This document shows, one piece after another, positions 1 to 21,500 of a stretch of 64,000 nucleotides of DNA. The stretch's first letter is position 1. Each line of letters starts with the position of its first letter. The stretch comes from Toxoplasma gondii ME49. Taxonomy: Eukaryota > Apicomplexa > Conoidasida > Eucoccidiorida > Sarcocystidae. The notes below the pieces were generated by a model that was given only the letters and a program-made list of their open reading frames with translations, made no database searches and was not told where the DNA came from. The stretch spans positions 558,001 to 622,000 of the forward strand of contig NC_031473.1 in NCBI RefSeq assembly GCF_000006565.2, written 5' to 3'. Made by a program: the position numbers and the translations under genes.

Positions 1-2
1 GG

Positions 3-8431
<8,429 letters not shown>

Positions 8432-9385
8432 GATGCTGAAAACTCGTTACTTTCACTTTTTTCGTTTCCCTTGCTTTTTGTCCATTTCCGTCGCTTGGTG
8501 TGGTTCTGCCTTCGCTTCACTTTGTTATCTTTCGCGTTGCTACCTCGGTCTTTGCCTGTGTCTCCTCCCCTGCACCTGCATGCGACGTCTCTCTCGGACT
8601 CTCAGGTTTCGAGGGTGCAGCAGTCCCCGTTTCTGTTTTTCCTCTACTCGCCACCAAACGTCACGCTCCAGCAAACGAAAGCCGTACACCTCTGTAGCGT
8701 TCATTTCCAGTTATTCACTTGCCGGTTAAGCATCCCATTCAAGCGTTGGGCTCCTCTGGACAGGGACTGCGTTCTTCGGCTATCTTCTGTGGCGTCCTGT
8801 TACTCAATAAGCTTCGGAGGAGCTTCGTCGTTGATCGTGTACTGACATGGGGAAGAGCAGTTGCGACGCAAATGCAGAAGAAGGCGGTTGAAAGCAAGGC
8901 GAGACACCTGCGTGAGATGGACAGTGCCTGACAGATCTGAAGGAAGACGAAAAAAAAGGCGAACGAACCCCAGGAAAGGGGAAAATGCAGAATTTTTAAA
9001 TTCAACCCACATGCAACTGCACTTCTTTGCGAGACGTATTCTCCAGAGTTGAATCGTTTTTGCGTCTGCAGAATGTCGCTCTACGACCGCGGTGCGAGAC
9101 GCTTGTGGAGAAAAAGGCGCCGCAGCTTCGTCAGACACGCTCGCTCGCTGGGCCATGGAGAATTTCTCGCGAGAGGCGTCTCGGCAGCGCCCTGGAGGCT
9201 TCACAGCTCGGCTGTGCATACATCCGAAGGACAGGCAGCGCGGAGACGGCAAAGCGAGACCGAAGAGGAAACGTGACGGAGGCAGAAGGAACATAGAACA
9301 AAAAAGAACTCTTCACCTCGAGAGAAATGTGTGGGTCGCAAAATCAGCGTTCTGAAAATGAATCCAACTAACTGCAGCTTTACTG

Positions 9386-9424
<39 letters not shown>

Positions 9425-9460
9425 TTGTATGTATATATGCATATATATGTATATATGTAT
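9386..9460. repeat. TA microsatellite
   Basis: Long alternating TA tract with ATGTATA interruptions in the convergent spacer between the Obg-type and RAP genes. Confidence 0.85.
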
Positions 9461-9741
9461 GAGCGTATATGCATACGACATCCTGTGGAGTAAGGAGTTG
9501 TTTCGCGATCCAGGCACCTTTGTTTGGGGGCAGGGATTTGTTTTATTTCGGCTGAATGCGACTCTGTCAGCGTCTTGTCGCATGGCAAAGACTTTGCTTC
9601 CCTCTTTTCCCTTGTCAATGATGCATTCTCAATCTGCAAAACGTCATTCGAACGCAGTCCTGCTTTCTTCTCTCTCCACACGACCGACACCAGTGACTCA
9701 CTGCGTGCGGACACTCTGCACCCCTTGACATATCTACATGT

Positions 9742-9742
9742 G

Positions 9743-9775
<33 letters not shown>

Positions 9776-9810
9776 CGTATATATATATATGCATATAAAT
9801 ACATATACAT
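9742..9810. repeat. TA microsatellite
   Basis: Second TA tract of the same spacer, broken by CGTA and GCATATA steps. Confidence 0.85.
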
Positions 9811-10140
9811 TTCTGTGTATGTGAATACGCCGATTGTGTTGAATTGCTTACCGAATTCTACACAAGCAGCGACTTTTGCAGAGTCAAAGTTACCTGCGCC
9901 GTCATATCTCTCAGTGTGTGTCCGGGTGGAGGGACCTCTCTGTCAGCTAAGGAACTCGCGTAGGACAGCCACGGATTTATCAAATATGAACCCATCCTTT
10001 TTTTCAAGGATTTCTCAAGTAGAAAACTCGATAGCCTCTCTCCCCATTCGCTCGGTGGACTGCTTGCCTAACTGCTTGGTTTGCTGTCTCTCCACCAGCC
10101 GTACAAATATCTCTGTTTCCGCTCTACTGTTGTCTACAAG

Positions 10141-10205
10141 TATATATATATATATATATATCTAGTTATATATATTCATATATGTTTGTACATATGCTTA
10201 TATAT
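10141..10205. repeat. TA microsatellite
   Basis: Third TA tract of the spacer, ending about 660 bp from the RAP stop codon; likely 3' flanking or UTR DNA. Confidence 0.8.
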
Positions 10206-10863
10206 GTACATGTGCAGACAGGTAGATCTGCGATTCTATGTACATCTTTGAATTTGAAGGAAACTGCCGATAGTTGCTTGCAGTCGGGTGTCTTTCCAAG
10301 CCTGCGAGGAGACCACTGCACGGGAGCAGAGAAGCAGCGTTTTCTCGCCGAGAGAGCACACTCGGAGAGGAGAGACGTTGAAGAAATTGACAAAGCATTT
10401 GTTCCAGGACTTCTGTCCACCTTCGAGAAAGACGCAAAACACCGCCTACACATGCGTGGCGACCTGGAAAGAAGGCGCCGCCATGCCGCGGGAGGGAATG
10501 ACTAAAATATACAGAGACGTTTTTTTCAAAGACATCCGAGACGGAGGAGAAGGAGGTACTGAGGGAGGAAAGAAGGATACACAAACGCAGTTTTTTGAAG
10601 AGATTCTTGTTAGTACAAGCGAAACGAGTCACACTGCAAGAGCAGATAACATGACACGAGCGAGACGAACACAGAGAACTATTTGCCATATCACTCTAGC
10701 AAATCGACAGAGAAAAACACAAAATCTCTTCGCCTTCCAGCTCGGAAGAAGCGGCTGTTTCTCCCTCTCTGCGTGTATCGTCCCTTTCCCTCATGCTCAC
10801 ATTCTCCCCTCCACCCGCCAACGGATCTTTTCACACATTCGCTTGCCGCTCTGTCCGTCCGCT

Positions 10864-12094
10864 TTACCGTCCTTTGTCTGTCGCTGCTTCATCCCTTCTC
10901 CGGGGAGCCTCAGAGGCTGGCGGGCGGCGTCGTTGTTCTTCTCGCCTGCCGACTCGCTTCCCCCCAAGCTTCGCAAACAAGTTCTCCCGCGTCTCAGCAA
11001 AGCCGTCATTTTCTCTGAGAAGACTTCCACCCGGGAGCTCGCTCGCTCTCAGCCGCGGCTCTGCGGAGTCGAACGTATTCCTCACAGGCTCGCTGGCGAT
11101 CCACTCCCCGCGTCTCTCCGCTTCTCCCGACCAGGGCGTCTCTTGACCACACCAGAGAGAAGGCGAAGACGAGAGAGCGGCAGCGGGAGAAGACGGAGAC
11201 AGAGAAGAAGAAAGCGTCGAGGGAGAGGAGTGGAGGAAGGAAGAATGAGAGGTCGCAACCGAGGAGGACACAGTAGCAAACGCGGAAGAAGAGCAGGAGA
11301 AACCACCGGAAGGCAAAGAAGGAGAGTTTCGAGAGAGAACAGCTTTTAGAAGTTGCCGCTGAAGATAGCGAAGCCTAGTCAAACGATCTGGAAGGGCAGT
11401 CCACTCGAAATGGGGGATAGCGACGACACACCATCTGACAGCAGAGAACAGAAGAAAACAAGGAGACCGAGTTCACGAGTCGCCACTACGTCATACAATG
11501 CCGCAGTTTAGGCTCTGAAAAAGGCCCAGGATGACAGACACCCAACAAGACACCGCGTTACCGATCTCTACGTCTCTTACGGAGCTTCGACCCATATCTT
11601 GCGATGCCTTCTATTCACCTCTGTGGCTTCTCTGTACCTCCATCTCACAACCACTGATGTGCTCTATCTGTCGAACGTTGATTGTAAAAAAGTCGCACGA
11701 TCTATCGGACATTCCTGTCTATTCACAGATAGATAGATCACTCTATCTCTACATATATAGATGTATCGATCGTCACAGATAGATCCGTGCAGCTAGGTCT
11801 CTCCCCTGGTCGACTAGAACGCTTTGTTTCTGTCCAGCTCAATCTCTCTCCTTCGCTGCATCCAGCTGGCTCGCTATCTGTCTAGAAATCGCGCGCCTTT
11901 TTCTTATATGCGCAACTCCCTTCTTCGAGTCTGACCCTTGGGCATGAAGCAGTTCATGGCGCAGAGACGTCCAGGCAGTCAGTTCGATTTCTGCTCCCTC
12001 CGGATCTCGGAAAAAATTCTCCGGAGTTGCGATCTGCAGCGCCACACAAACACGGAACTTCTTTACAGAGCTTCCTCCACACTGCGTCTTCGCA

Positions 12095-12125
<31 letters not shown>

Positions 12126-15100
12126 ATATGTATAAGTATATGTATGTGTGTGTTGTTGTAGATATATGTCTACATATTTGTATATAGATGCACATATCTC
12201 AGGTACATACGTCGATCACTACATGTCTGTAGATACAAACACATACAGATATATACACATATATGAAGATACATACACACTCGAATACGAACTCATCAAT
12301 ACATATATATATATGTTTATATAGATACGTATTGAGGTTTATGTAAAGGATGTGCATGTGAGTGTGAATTTGAGGACTGACCTCGAAGGCAATCCGGTAG
12401 GTGGAATCGACGAGGGGAAGCGTGTAGGGAGGCGCGTAGACGGAGGTCTGTAGGTGGAGTTTGCGAGCCGGAGACAAAAGGTGAGACGACAGTTTTTGGA
12501 GATTCCTGAGTACTTCTCTCTCGAGTTCCGTCAAGGAAGAGGCGTCTGCATGCAGTTTTACCGCGTTCTTCCGAGAAGCTCGGAAAGCCGAGCCAGCCTC
12601 CCCTTCCGTGCCGCCGGGCGACGCAGCGACAGCAGGGAAAGACGTCTGCGCTCCCTGTGTGAACAACGGCAGTTTCTCTTGAGCACGAAGTTTGCTCTGT
12701 TGACTCGAGTCTGCATCGTTTCTCGCCGCTCCCGAGAGAGGCGAAAAATCCTGAGAAGAAGAGAATATGAGTGACTCTTCGTCGTCGCTTGCGGTGTCGT
12801 CGAAGACAGCTGCATGTTCGTCAAAGGCGAAGATAAAACCGGGTGCCTTCTCTCTAGACGACTCTGCGTTTTCAACCTGTCCTGCCTCCTCTCTTTGTGA
12901 GAGAAACGCGTCGACGCCGTCTCCTTTCTTCCTCACTCCACAGCAGTCTTCCTCTCGCTGTTTCTCGTTTTTTTCTCTTCCTTCTTCTGTTGGAGAAAAA
13001 AAGGCCTTGCCGCTCGCAGCCCCTCCGAAGAGCCAGTGGGGAGCGTTTGTCTCTCGCGTTTGTACAGCGGCCTGGTCTGGACTCTTTTCCTTGTTTTCCT
13101 CTTTTGTTGAAAGCGCGTGCCTCCGCGTCTCACTGAAAGATGCCGGAGACAAGTGCGTGACGAATTTGCGGTGGAGACGGCGAAGGAGACACACGATTTC
13201 GTTTCGCTTCGAGACCTCATGGGCGCGACTTGCAAGCAGCGTCTTGTCCACGATGTCTGCTTCGCACAAGTCTCCCGCCTTTCGCACTTCGCCGCTGTCC
13301 ACCACACCCAACTCCGCTTCGTCTTCACCCCAAACATCGACCTCACTCGCCGCCTTGGTCTTTCCGTCGCTCTCGCGCTCAAACCGACCCAGTGACCTCA
13401 GCAGCTGCACATACACCTCAGCCGCTTCCAGGCTCCCCGTTCGCTCCTCTGGGGCTTCGCGACCTCCCCGTGCGGCGCCGAGGCGCTCGAGTCGCCTTCC
13501 GTCTCTTTCTGCGACCTCAAAAAGTGGAGAGTTTCTCGAGAAACTGTTCCACTGGAGAAGCGAATCCGCTGAGAGATTCCAGTCAAACACGCACCGAGCA
13601 GTGAAAAGCCGCAACAGATTCGCTGTGCGCTGCTGCACTGAAGCGTTCTGGAACTCGTTCACCTCTCTCGCGCCCTCAAAGGTCCCCGCGGCTCTCTCCC
13701 GCTCAACTTCGCTTCTTCGACCGACGCCTCGCCGCGCTCTTTTGCTCTCTTGTGAACGCAGGCGGCGCCTGGGGTCGCTCCGCATGTCGTCCAAGACGCG
13801 AGACATCTGAGGATATCCTCGGAAAAGCGACAAGAACTCCACGGCGACGCGTCGACCCAAGATCGAAGGCGGCCGCCACAGCAGGAAGGCAGCCAACAGG
13901 CGAATCGCGCGCTCGAATGGCAGGGGGGGCACAGCGGCCTCCGAAGGAGAAGCAGCCAAAGCCGACGCGAAGGAAGAAGGCGCAGAAAACAAAGAAGAAG
14001 GTGAAGAAGACACAGCAGAAGATGCAGAAGAGGACGGTTGAGACGAAGAATTCGGAGACGAAGAGAGAGGTGACAAGGAGACGGAATTGTTGAGTTCACG
14101 AAGAGCATGCGTTTCTGAATCGGGCATTCCCTCTGGTTCTGTGTGCGGAGTCGACGACCCTTCGTCCGTTTGTTTCGCCTTCGCTGCATGCGTTCCCGGA
14201 CGAAGCGCGGCAAAGATGTCCTCGAAAAGTATTTCGAGAACCTCGTTCGCTGTAGCGTTCAGGTGTGGATGCGCAGTCGTGGTGGTGCACCCGAGGCGAC
14301 TGAGGCCGAAGGCGGCGTCGACGAGAAGGTCGACTTTCTCGAAAGGAGAAACGTCCACTTCTTTGCCTCGTCCGTTTCCTCGACTTCGTCTGCTCTCTTC
14401 CGTCTTCGCGTCTTCTCGACTCGAGCTGAGGCTCGCTCCTTCAAGCGCGTCTCCTGTCTCTGCGACCCGTGCGGCGTCGAGTCTCCGCGCCTCTGTTGCC
14501 TCCGTTGAGCGTCCTGTTCCGTCTGCTGCTTCGCTCCCTAGCCTCCTGCCATTCTGCGCCTCGGCTGCTCTCGCGACTCGCGCGCGAAGGAGAGTTCGCT
14601 TGAGTCGCGAAATCGCGAAGGACAGAAATGGCATGTCTCTGCAGCCTGCCTGCCCCCAAATGTGGAGAGCGCGACACCAGAGCTCCACTGTCTCTTCTTC
14701 CCTTTCTCCTCGGAGCCTTTCTTCTCTCCGTCGTCTCTTCGCCAGAGCCTGCGTGCTGGCGTCTCGTCCAGTTGCTTCTGCTGCCGCTTCCTTCCCCTCT
14801 CCAATTCCTGGTGTCCATCGTTTCGTCTCGTCTCGAGGTACAGACGCCCTCGCCTCTTCATCCCTTCTCAGCTGCGGCGATTCGCGACCTTCAGCGCCAC
14901 AATCTGTCTCCTCCTCTTCCTCTCCGCGCTGTTCTTGTACTTCCCCTCCGTCGCTTCTTTCTTCTCCCCTTTCGTCACCTTCCTGGACTTTGAAGGCAGC
15001 GAATCGATCGTGAATTGCGTCGCCGATTTTGACGAATTTCCTCCAGGCACCGGGACTCAGGCGCTGCTGCTGCTGAGGCAGGGACTTCTGCGCCCGGAGT

Positions 15101-16075
15101 GTGTCTCTGCGGGCAACAGGCTCTCCCTCTCGGCCTTCGCAACGATCGAAACATGAATGCGACAGCGAGGCTCCGTTTTGCCGAGTCCTCTTGCGCTCCA
15201 ACTCCTTCTCCAGAAAGAGAAAAAGGTCACTCATCTGCACCAACTGTGACGCCGACAGCGAGTGCCGCGGAAGCTTCCACCGCACATGCCTCCACACATC
15301 CGCGACGAGGATCTCGAGAGCCTCGCCGTCGTCCTCCCCCGGGAGTAAAATGGGCGCGCGCGCAGCCGGAGAAGCATCGCGCCTTGCGCAGAAGGACTCG
15401 TGAGAAGACAAACGCGGAGAGGGAAGGAGAGACGGTAGATACGCCGGCGAGGCGGCAGCCTCGCTGTGCGATGCAGCGACCTCCAGAGCGACCAAGAAGC
15501 AGGGACGGTGGATAGCGAAACTCGCGAGAGCGCGGAGGAGATCAGACAAACTGTAAGAGGGAAGGAGAAGATAAAAGTGGAGAAGGAGCGGCCGAAACAG
15601 CGAGGCTGGAGGGTCGAAGGGAACTGGAGAAGAGGCGAAACGAGCGAAAGAGAAAAGAAGAAGAGACACCTGACTCGGCGTCCACGCTGAAGGCACAGTG
15701 AGACATAGTCGAAAAAAAAGAAATTGGAAACTCTCCCTCGCCCCTCCTGTGACATTCAAAAATCGGTAACAGTGGTTTCTCACACTGAAACCGGACCCTC
15801 GACTTCGTCCAACACTCTTCAAGTGATGGCCTTCGCCGCCTCCACTGCAATTCCGTTCTCCTGAAAAGACTCAAACTCCCGTCCTGCAAAGAAACTACTG
15901 TGCAAACGTTCGTCCAAAACCTCCAGGGCATTCATTGCGTCACACCACCGGTTGACCTGCCTAACGGACGCGCACTCTGCCCAAACGGCACGTAGAGACA
16001 TATATATAAAACTACACATATAGACACATAGATATATATACATAGATATATATACATAGATATATACATACATAG

Positions 16076-16106
<31 letters not shown>

Positions 16107-18514
16107 TAGATATATATACACAGTTATATACATGGATATATATATACATATGTGAAACATGAAGCGCAAGAAAAGCATAAATGCAGCCATGAATGATGAT
16201 ACGTTGATGGATATGTTTACTTCGAAGTAGATGTATTCTCCGGTTCGAATGCGTTGACTTTCTTTGCCTTTAGATGAAAAATATATATGCGAAAGAAGAG
16301 TTATCCTAGAGGCCAAAGGGGTAGAGGAACCAGGGGTCTGCTTCCCTGGGAGGAAAACGGACTGCATGGAGGGGACACCGGTTTGCCGTCCTGATGGCCA
16401 GTCGCCACTGTGTTATTTTTCTCCTGCAAAGTGCGTTTCTTCTCTTTTCTTCGCATGCTTGACGGAACCGTCGCCGCTCACATACACTTTTCAGAGAGAA
16501 GAGCCTATCTCGACCACTAGCGTTTGACATCCCGCAAGATGCTCTAATACAGTGATCGGAGAAGCAGTCAACTGTCGACAAGGAAGCGCATTCAAGGACT
16601 CAAAGTCACGACTTGTGCTTCCAAGTAGGCGGTGTGAAGGAAATGGGGCAGTTGCATGTTTGACATTGATTTGCCTACACTATGGACGCTCTTTCCAGGT
16701 TTTTTTGTCTACCGAAGATCAGGTTTAATGTTCCGCTACGTTCGGCGATGCCATGACTCGGGCGTCTGTTTTCCACTTTCTTTCGATTGTTTTCGTCGAT
16801 CGCACCTCCGGTGGTTCTCAGAAGGCCTGGCGAAACGCCGCGAGCCTCTGCGGGGTCTTCTCCACTTTCGACTGGCCTTTCCAGCTGCTGTTCTTCGCCG
16901 GAAGGGGAAAATGGAGGAAGAAGAGAAGGAGAGTCGGAGTCGACGTCGTCGGAAGGTTCAGACGGCAGAAGCCTCAAACGCGCCGCAGCCGCCCGGAGAA
17001 GAGACGCCACCAAGGCCGCCTGCAGAGCCTCTCGTCGGAGCCCACTGGTCTGGAGTTCTGCGTGCACTCCGCCGTCACTTGCCTCTCGGGATTCGTTGGC
17101 GCCTCGCCGGCCGTTTTCGCTGCTTCCAGCTTCGCCGTCGAGGACGCCAAACTCGCGAGGGAGAGACACTGGAGGGGGTCCGAGGACAGAGAGCATCTCG
17201 AGCACTGCGAGAATATCCCGAGGCTGAAAAGCCGGCAGTTGCTGGAGAGATCGGAAGAGCAGCCAAGGAAGCAAGTTCGAGGAGACGGAACTGAGGCAGC
17301 AAGGCACCGGAGAGACAGGAGACCGAGAAGACGAAGGAGCGAGCAGAGAAGAGGGGATGGACCCGTGGAGGGAAGAAGAGAGCGAAGAGGATGGAAGGCC
17401 GGAGCCGGGATGTACGCTAGACGGAGACTCGAGGCTCTCCCATGACAGCAACGGAAAAGGAAAAGAGTTAGGAAAACTGAACAAAGTCGAGGAGTGACGC
17501 GGGAGACCGGGCTGTTCCGGATTCGAACACCGCGTCTCTTTTCCAGGAAAGAGTTCTTCGCCGGAGGCCGAAGTTCCCTCGCTGCCCTCAAGCTGACGCG
17601 CGTCGCCGTCTCTGTCTCCGTCTTCCACGTGCGAAAACTCGCGTACATGCGCGTCAGCAGCAGCTCGAAAACAACCAGAGTCTGGGAAGCCTCCGAGTTT
17701 ATGAAAATGCGCCAGAGCCGAACAGACAGTCGACAGGGCGACCGGCCCAACCTGAGGGTCCGCGGAAGGTCCTGCCGCCGCTGCTTCCTCAGGAGAGAGG
17801 AGAAGGTCCGACGAAGAAGCGAAGGGAAACGACCGAGAGGACGAAGAAGAGAGCGGCGAGAACGAAGAGAAAAACGCATCCCGAGGGGATTTGGAGTCGC
17901 GCCGTTTTTCTGCGGGACAGGAACTGAGAACTCTTTCGCGACGCAACAGACAGGCGGCGTACGTCTCGAGGGCATCGTCGGTGCCGCGTAGCGCCAAGGC
18001 CCCGGCGGCTTCCTGGCTGGCCGACGTGTCTCCTTCCTGTGGCGTCTGTCTCCTCGTTGGGCTCCGCCGCGGTCGCAGGGACTCCAGAAGGTCCCGAGAA
18101 AGGAGCGCCAGGGAAAGGGGGAAACGCGTCTTCTCCAACAGCAGCTCCGAAGGCCGTTGGCTCTCGAGCGACAGGAGTTTCGAGGAAGACGCGTGAAGCA
18201 ACGCTGACATAAGCGCCGTCATCGCCTGCAGACCCCCGGGATAGACACAAGAGACAACAGAGACGCGAGGGATCGACGCAAAAAGCCGCAGATGAAGCAC
18301 CCCACTGCACGCGAAAGAAGAACGAGACAGCCGACCTAGGCAACGCATGCGCTCACTGCAGGCATGCTTCCTGGAAAACAGAAAACAACGGTTCCAAAGC
18401 AGCAAGAAACCGGAGGCACCACGCGTAGGAGCACAGAAGAAAACATACACGTCCTCGCGTCCTTGTCACAAACGTATACATATATATGTATAGACAGAAA
18501 CATACACATACATA

Positions 18515-18548
<34 letters not shown>

Positions 18549-21500
18549 CATATCAACAGCTACACATGTATATACATCGAGATGAGTACATGTATAAATA
18601 GTATCCATTTGGCCGAGGGTTACGAGTTCAACCTTCTAGCCGCCTTTCCGTCCACACAGCAGGCTGTCATTCGAGGTGCCGAGCGGCTCGGGCGTCGAGG
18701 GGTTGCGAGCCACAGTGCCTCACCTGGGCGCCGAGACGAGGGCCTGGCGGGTCCGAAGCGTCGCCGAGGTCTCTGAACGTGTCTCCTTTCTTGTCTCCGC
18801 GGTCGGCCAGACCGCTTGCCTCGCGAGCTAAGCTGTTGCCTGCGCGCCCGGCAAGGTAGATGGCGCCAAGACGGTCGTGGATGGCCCGGCAAATCGCCGA
18901 CAGTGTCTCCTCGACGAGGTGCTGCTTCGCGTCGACCGCGGTCGAGGCTGCCGCGGCAGCTGTCTCCAGCGCGAAGGGTCTTAGGCGAGCGACGTCGAGG
19001 GCAAGGCCGGCGAGTTCTTTGGGATCTAACTCTTGGATCTGGCGCCCAGCGTGGAGTCGGTGAAGGAGACTGTGAAGCAGGGCGAGTTCCTGCATGCGCT
19101 GGCGACTCGAAGGGCCTTCACCTAGAAGGCCTGAAAGCTCCGTTTGCAAGCGTGTCTCTGCGCCTCCCTTCTCCGGTTTCTTCTCTCTGTCAAGGCCGCG
19201 CTTCGCGTCGCCACGAGGCGCGAGAGTCCGCAACTTGAGGCGTTGCGCGAGCATTCTGTCTCGGAAGTGCCAAACGCGGGGCAACGCCGAGATCAGGGCG
19301 CGAAGGTCCTTGGCAGTCGCTCGAGGAAGGACAGAAAGAAGCGAAGTCCCGAGAAGGCCCGATCCATCGAGGCGCCGGAGTGCGGAGGCGACAGAGGCAG
19401 CCTGAGCGGCGGCTTCCCGCGCTTCGAGACTGTCGAGCTCTGGATTTTTGGCGGCCTTCGGGAGTGACAGGGTGGGGGAAGACGACGACCGTTCTTCCGG
19501 GAAGGGGAGGAAGAGCGACTCCTGCACTTTCAGCGATTCAACGACTCGGCTCACAGCGGAGAGAAACACGGCAAAGTCGCGCGACGAGAAATCCGCAAGA
19601 TTCGCCGTCGCTGCCTCCAGCAGTTGGTCAAACAGCTTCAACCCAGAAGGCGGTACCGGCGCCTCCGGCCTCGAAGAAGCAAGAGGCCGCAAGACGGGAG
19701 CGAGAAAGCCTAGACACTGGAGATCCTGGAAAACAAAAAACATCGACGAAACACGAGGATCTCAACAAATCTTGAGAAACTGAGCAATCAAACAGATGAA
19801 AAGAACTTCTGCAGACACGGAAGGTTGTGTGCACTCGAGACCCACAACGAAAAACGAGAACAGAGGGAAAGAGTCAACTGTTTACTTTTATTCACGAAAG
19901 GGAGGATGTGGAGGGCTTTGATTCTTCGCGGATTCCTCGAGATGCCTCAAGACGAAAAGGCGTCACTCGCCGAACTGAAAAAAGCCACAGCCGCGCTTCT
20001 CCTTCACTCTGCTTTCCATTGCCTGTCTTGCCTCCCCTCAAAGTTCCCAGGTCTTTCTCATCCTCAGTTCTTCACTTGGCGTTGTTCTCTTCTCTGCTCT
20101 CCTGCGTTTTCCTTTCCATTCTCTCTTCCCTCCTGGCGTACATATTTGCTAGCCACCATGACGCAGACACAGAGGTACACAAACGCCTGCAACGCGTCCT
20201 GTTATTCAAGCCTCGTATTTGCGTCGATACATGGCCTGCGTTGTCTACTTGCAGTGCGCTGCTGCCTTCTCTCTTTGTCGTCGCGCAGATGCGAAATACA
20301 CACCTGACGTCTAAGCACCCCGACGAATACTCATTTACTGGCCTCACAATGTCCGTCGTGCCGGATTCTCTTTCCCTTCTTTTCTTTTTTCTCCTTTTTT
20401 TTCCAGTCCTCTTCCTTCTTCTTTCTGTTTCCCTTTGTTAGGCTGCTCCCCGCCTCTGCTCCGTTTCTTCCTCTCCCTGTTTTTCTCATGTTTTCTTGCT
20501 TCCTCTGCCTTCTCCTGTCTGCCTCACATGCGCAATGTTGGAAATTTGTTGCGGCTTGGCAGTTCCGAGAATTTGCGGCACGCGCCTGAGCAGCTGAATC
20601 TGGAGAAGGCGCAAAACCTCCGACAGCCAGAGAGTCGCGAGGCTTCGAGCGGAGACAGAAGAGAGAGGCGAAGAGAGAGGCGAAGAGAGAGACGAAGGCG
20701 AAGAAGGAGAAGCTGCAAGCGCCGGCCCTTCGCCGGACCTCGGAGGAGTCGCGACGCCGTCCTCTCCGAGGAAACGAAGAATCTGACTCTGATTCTCCAG
20801 CGTCCGCCAGTGATACGAAAGCGAATCGCCTCCACACTCAGGACTGCCGGCGCCTCCGCCCCATGCAGGCGAAAACGACGCACGGACGGCCGGAGGAGAC
20901 GGAGGAGAGAGAGAAGTTGAGGATGAAAGAGGAGCACAGCGGTCGCCTTGTTTGAGGAAGAGAACAATGTCCCTGTGAACCACGCGCTGCGTGTCGAGGA
21001 GAGACGCCCAGGAGGCGCGCGCCTCTTCTGTGGAGGGAGAAGAAGAGACAGGAGACGAGAGACTGAGAGACAGAGAACAGGACGCATGCAGAAGCCCCGC
21101 AACAGCAATGGGAGAGAGCGCCGCGAGCTCGTGAGGCAGACGAACCAAGATGTCCTGCCAGAGAGCAGGGTACGGCGGCAGAAGAGAAGCAGCGACGAGA
21201 GATGAAGAGGAAGAGAGAGACGAAGAAGATCCTGGAGCCGGGAGAGGAAGTCGAGACGCCTGGAGAGAATTCACTTCATCGACCGTCGCACAGATTTGCC
21301 GAGGAAATGTGGCGAGAAAAGAAGCGACGCACGTGAGGTCGTAGCCATTTGCATTGATCGGCAGAAAAGTTGGAAACGTCTTCAGCAAACCGACTGCAAG
21401 GTCCCGCGGAGGAAAGCGTCGCAAGAGGGTGAAGGCGGACGCGACGATGCAGATCGCTGGGGAGACATAGCGACAGGGAGAACGACGCATCACCATGGAA

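Larger units (their letters stand above)
8432..10863. other. Convergent intergenic spacer (3' ends of Obg-type and RAP genes)
   Basis: Lies between the stop of the plus-strand Obg-family gene and the stop of the minus-strand RAP gene, so it should hold both 3' UTRs. It carries several TA microsatellite blocks (about 9386-9460, 9742-9810 and 10141-10205). Reading frames here lack ATG starts, splice logic or recognisable motifs. No gene is supported. Confidence 0.6.

Noticed and set aside
10288..11349. 353-codon plus-strand open frame
   Set aside because: It is antisense to the last RAP exon, which has the diagnostic WCVVAIPHFEW motif and fits the splice phases; the plus-strand frame has no recognisable domain.
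15545..15560. Alternative acceptor for RAP exon 6 near 15552
   Set aside because: It has a good pyrimidine tract but would need a phase-2 donor at the end of exon 5; the 15623 acceptor matches the phase-1 donor at 16806. It remains a possible alternative.
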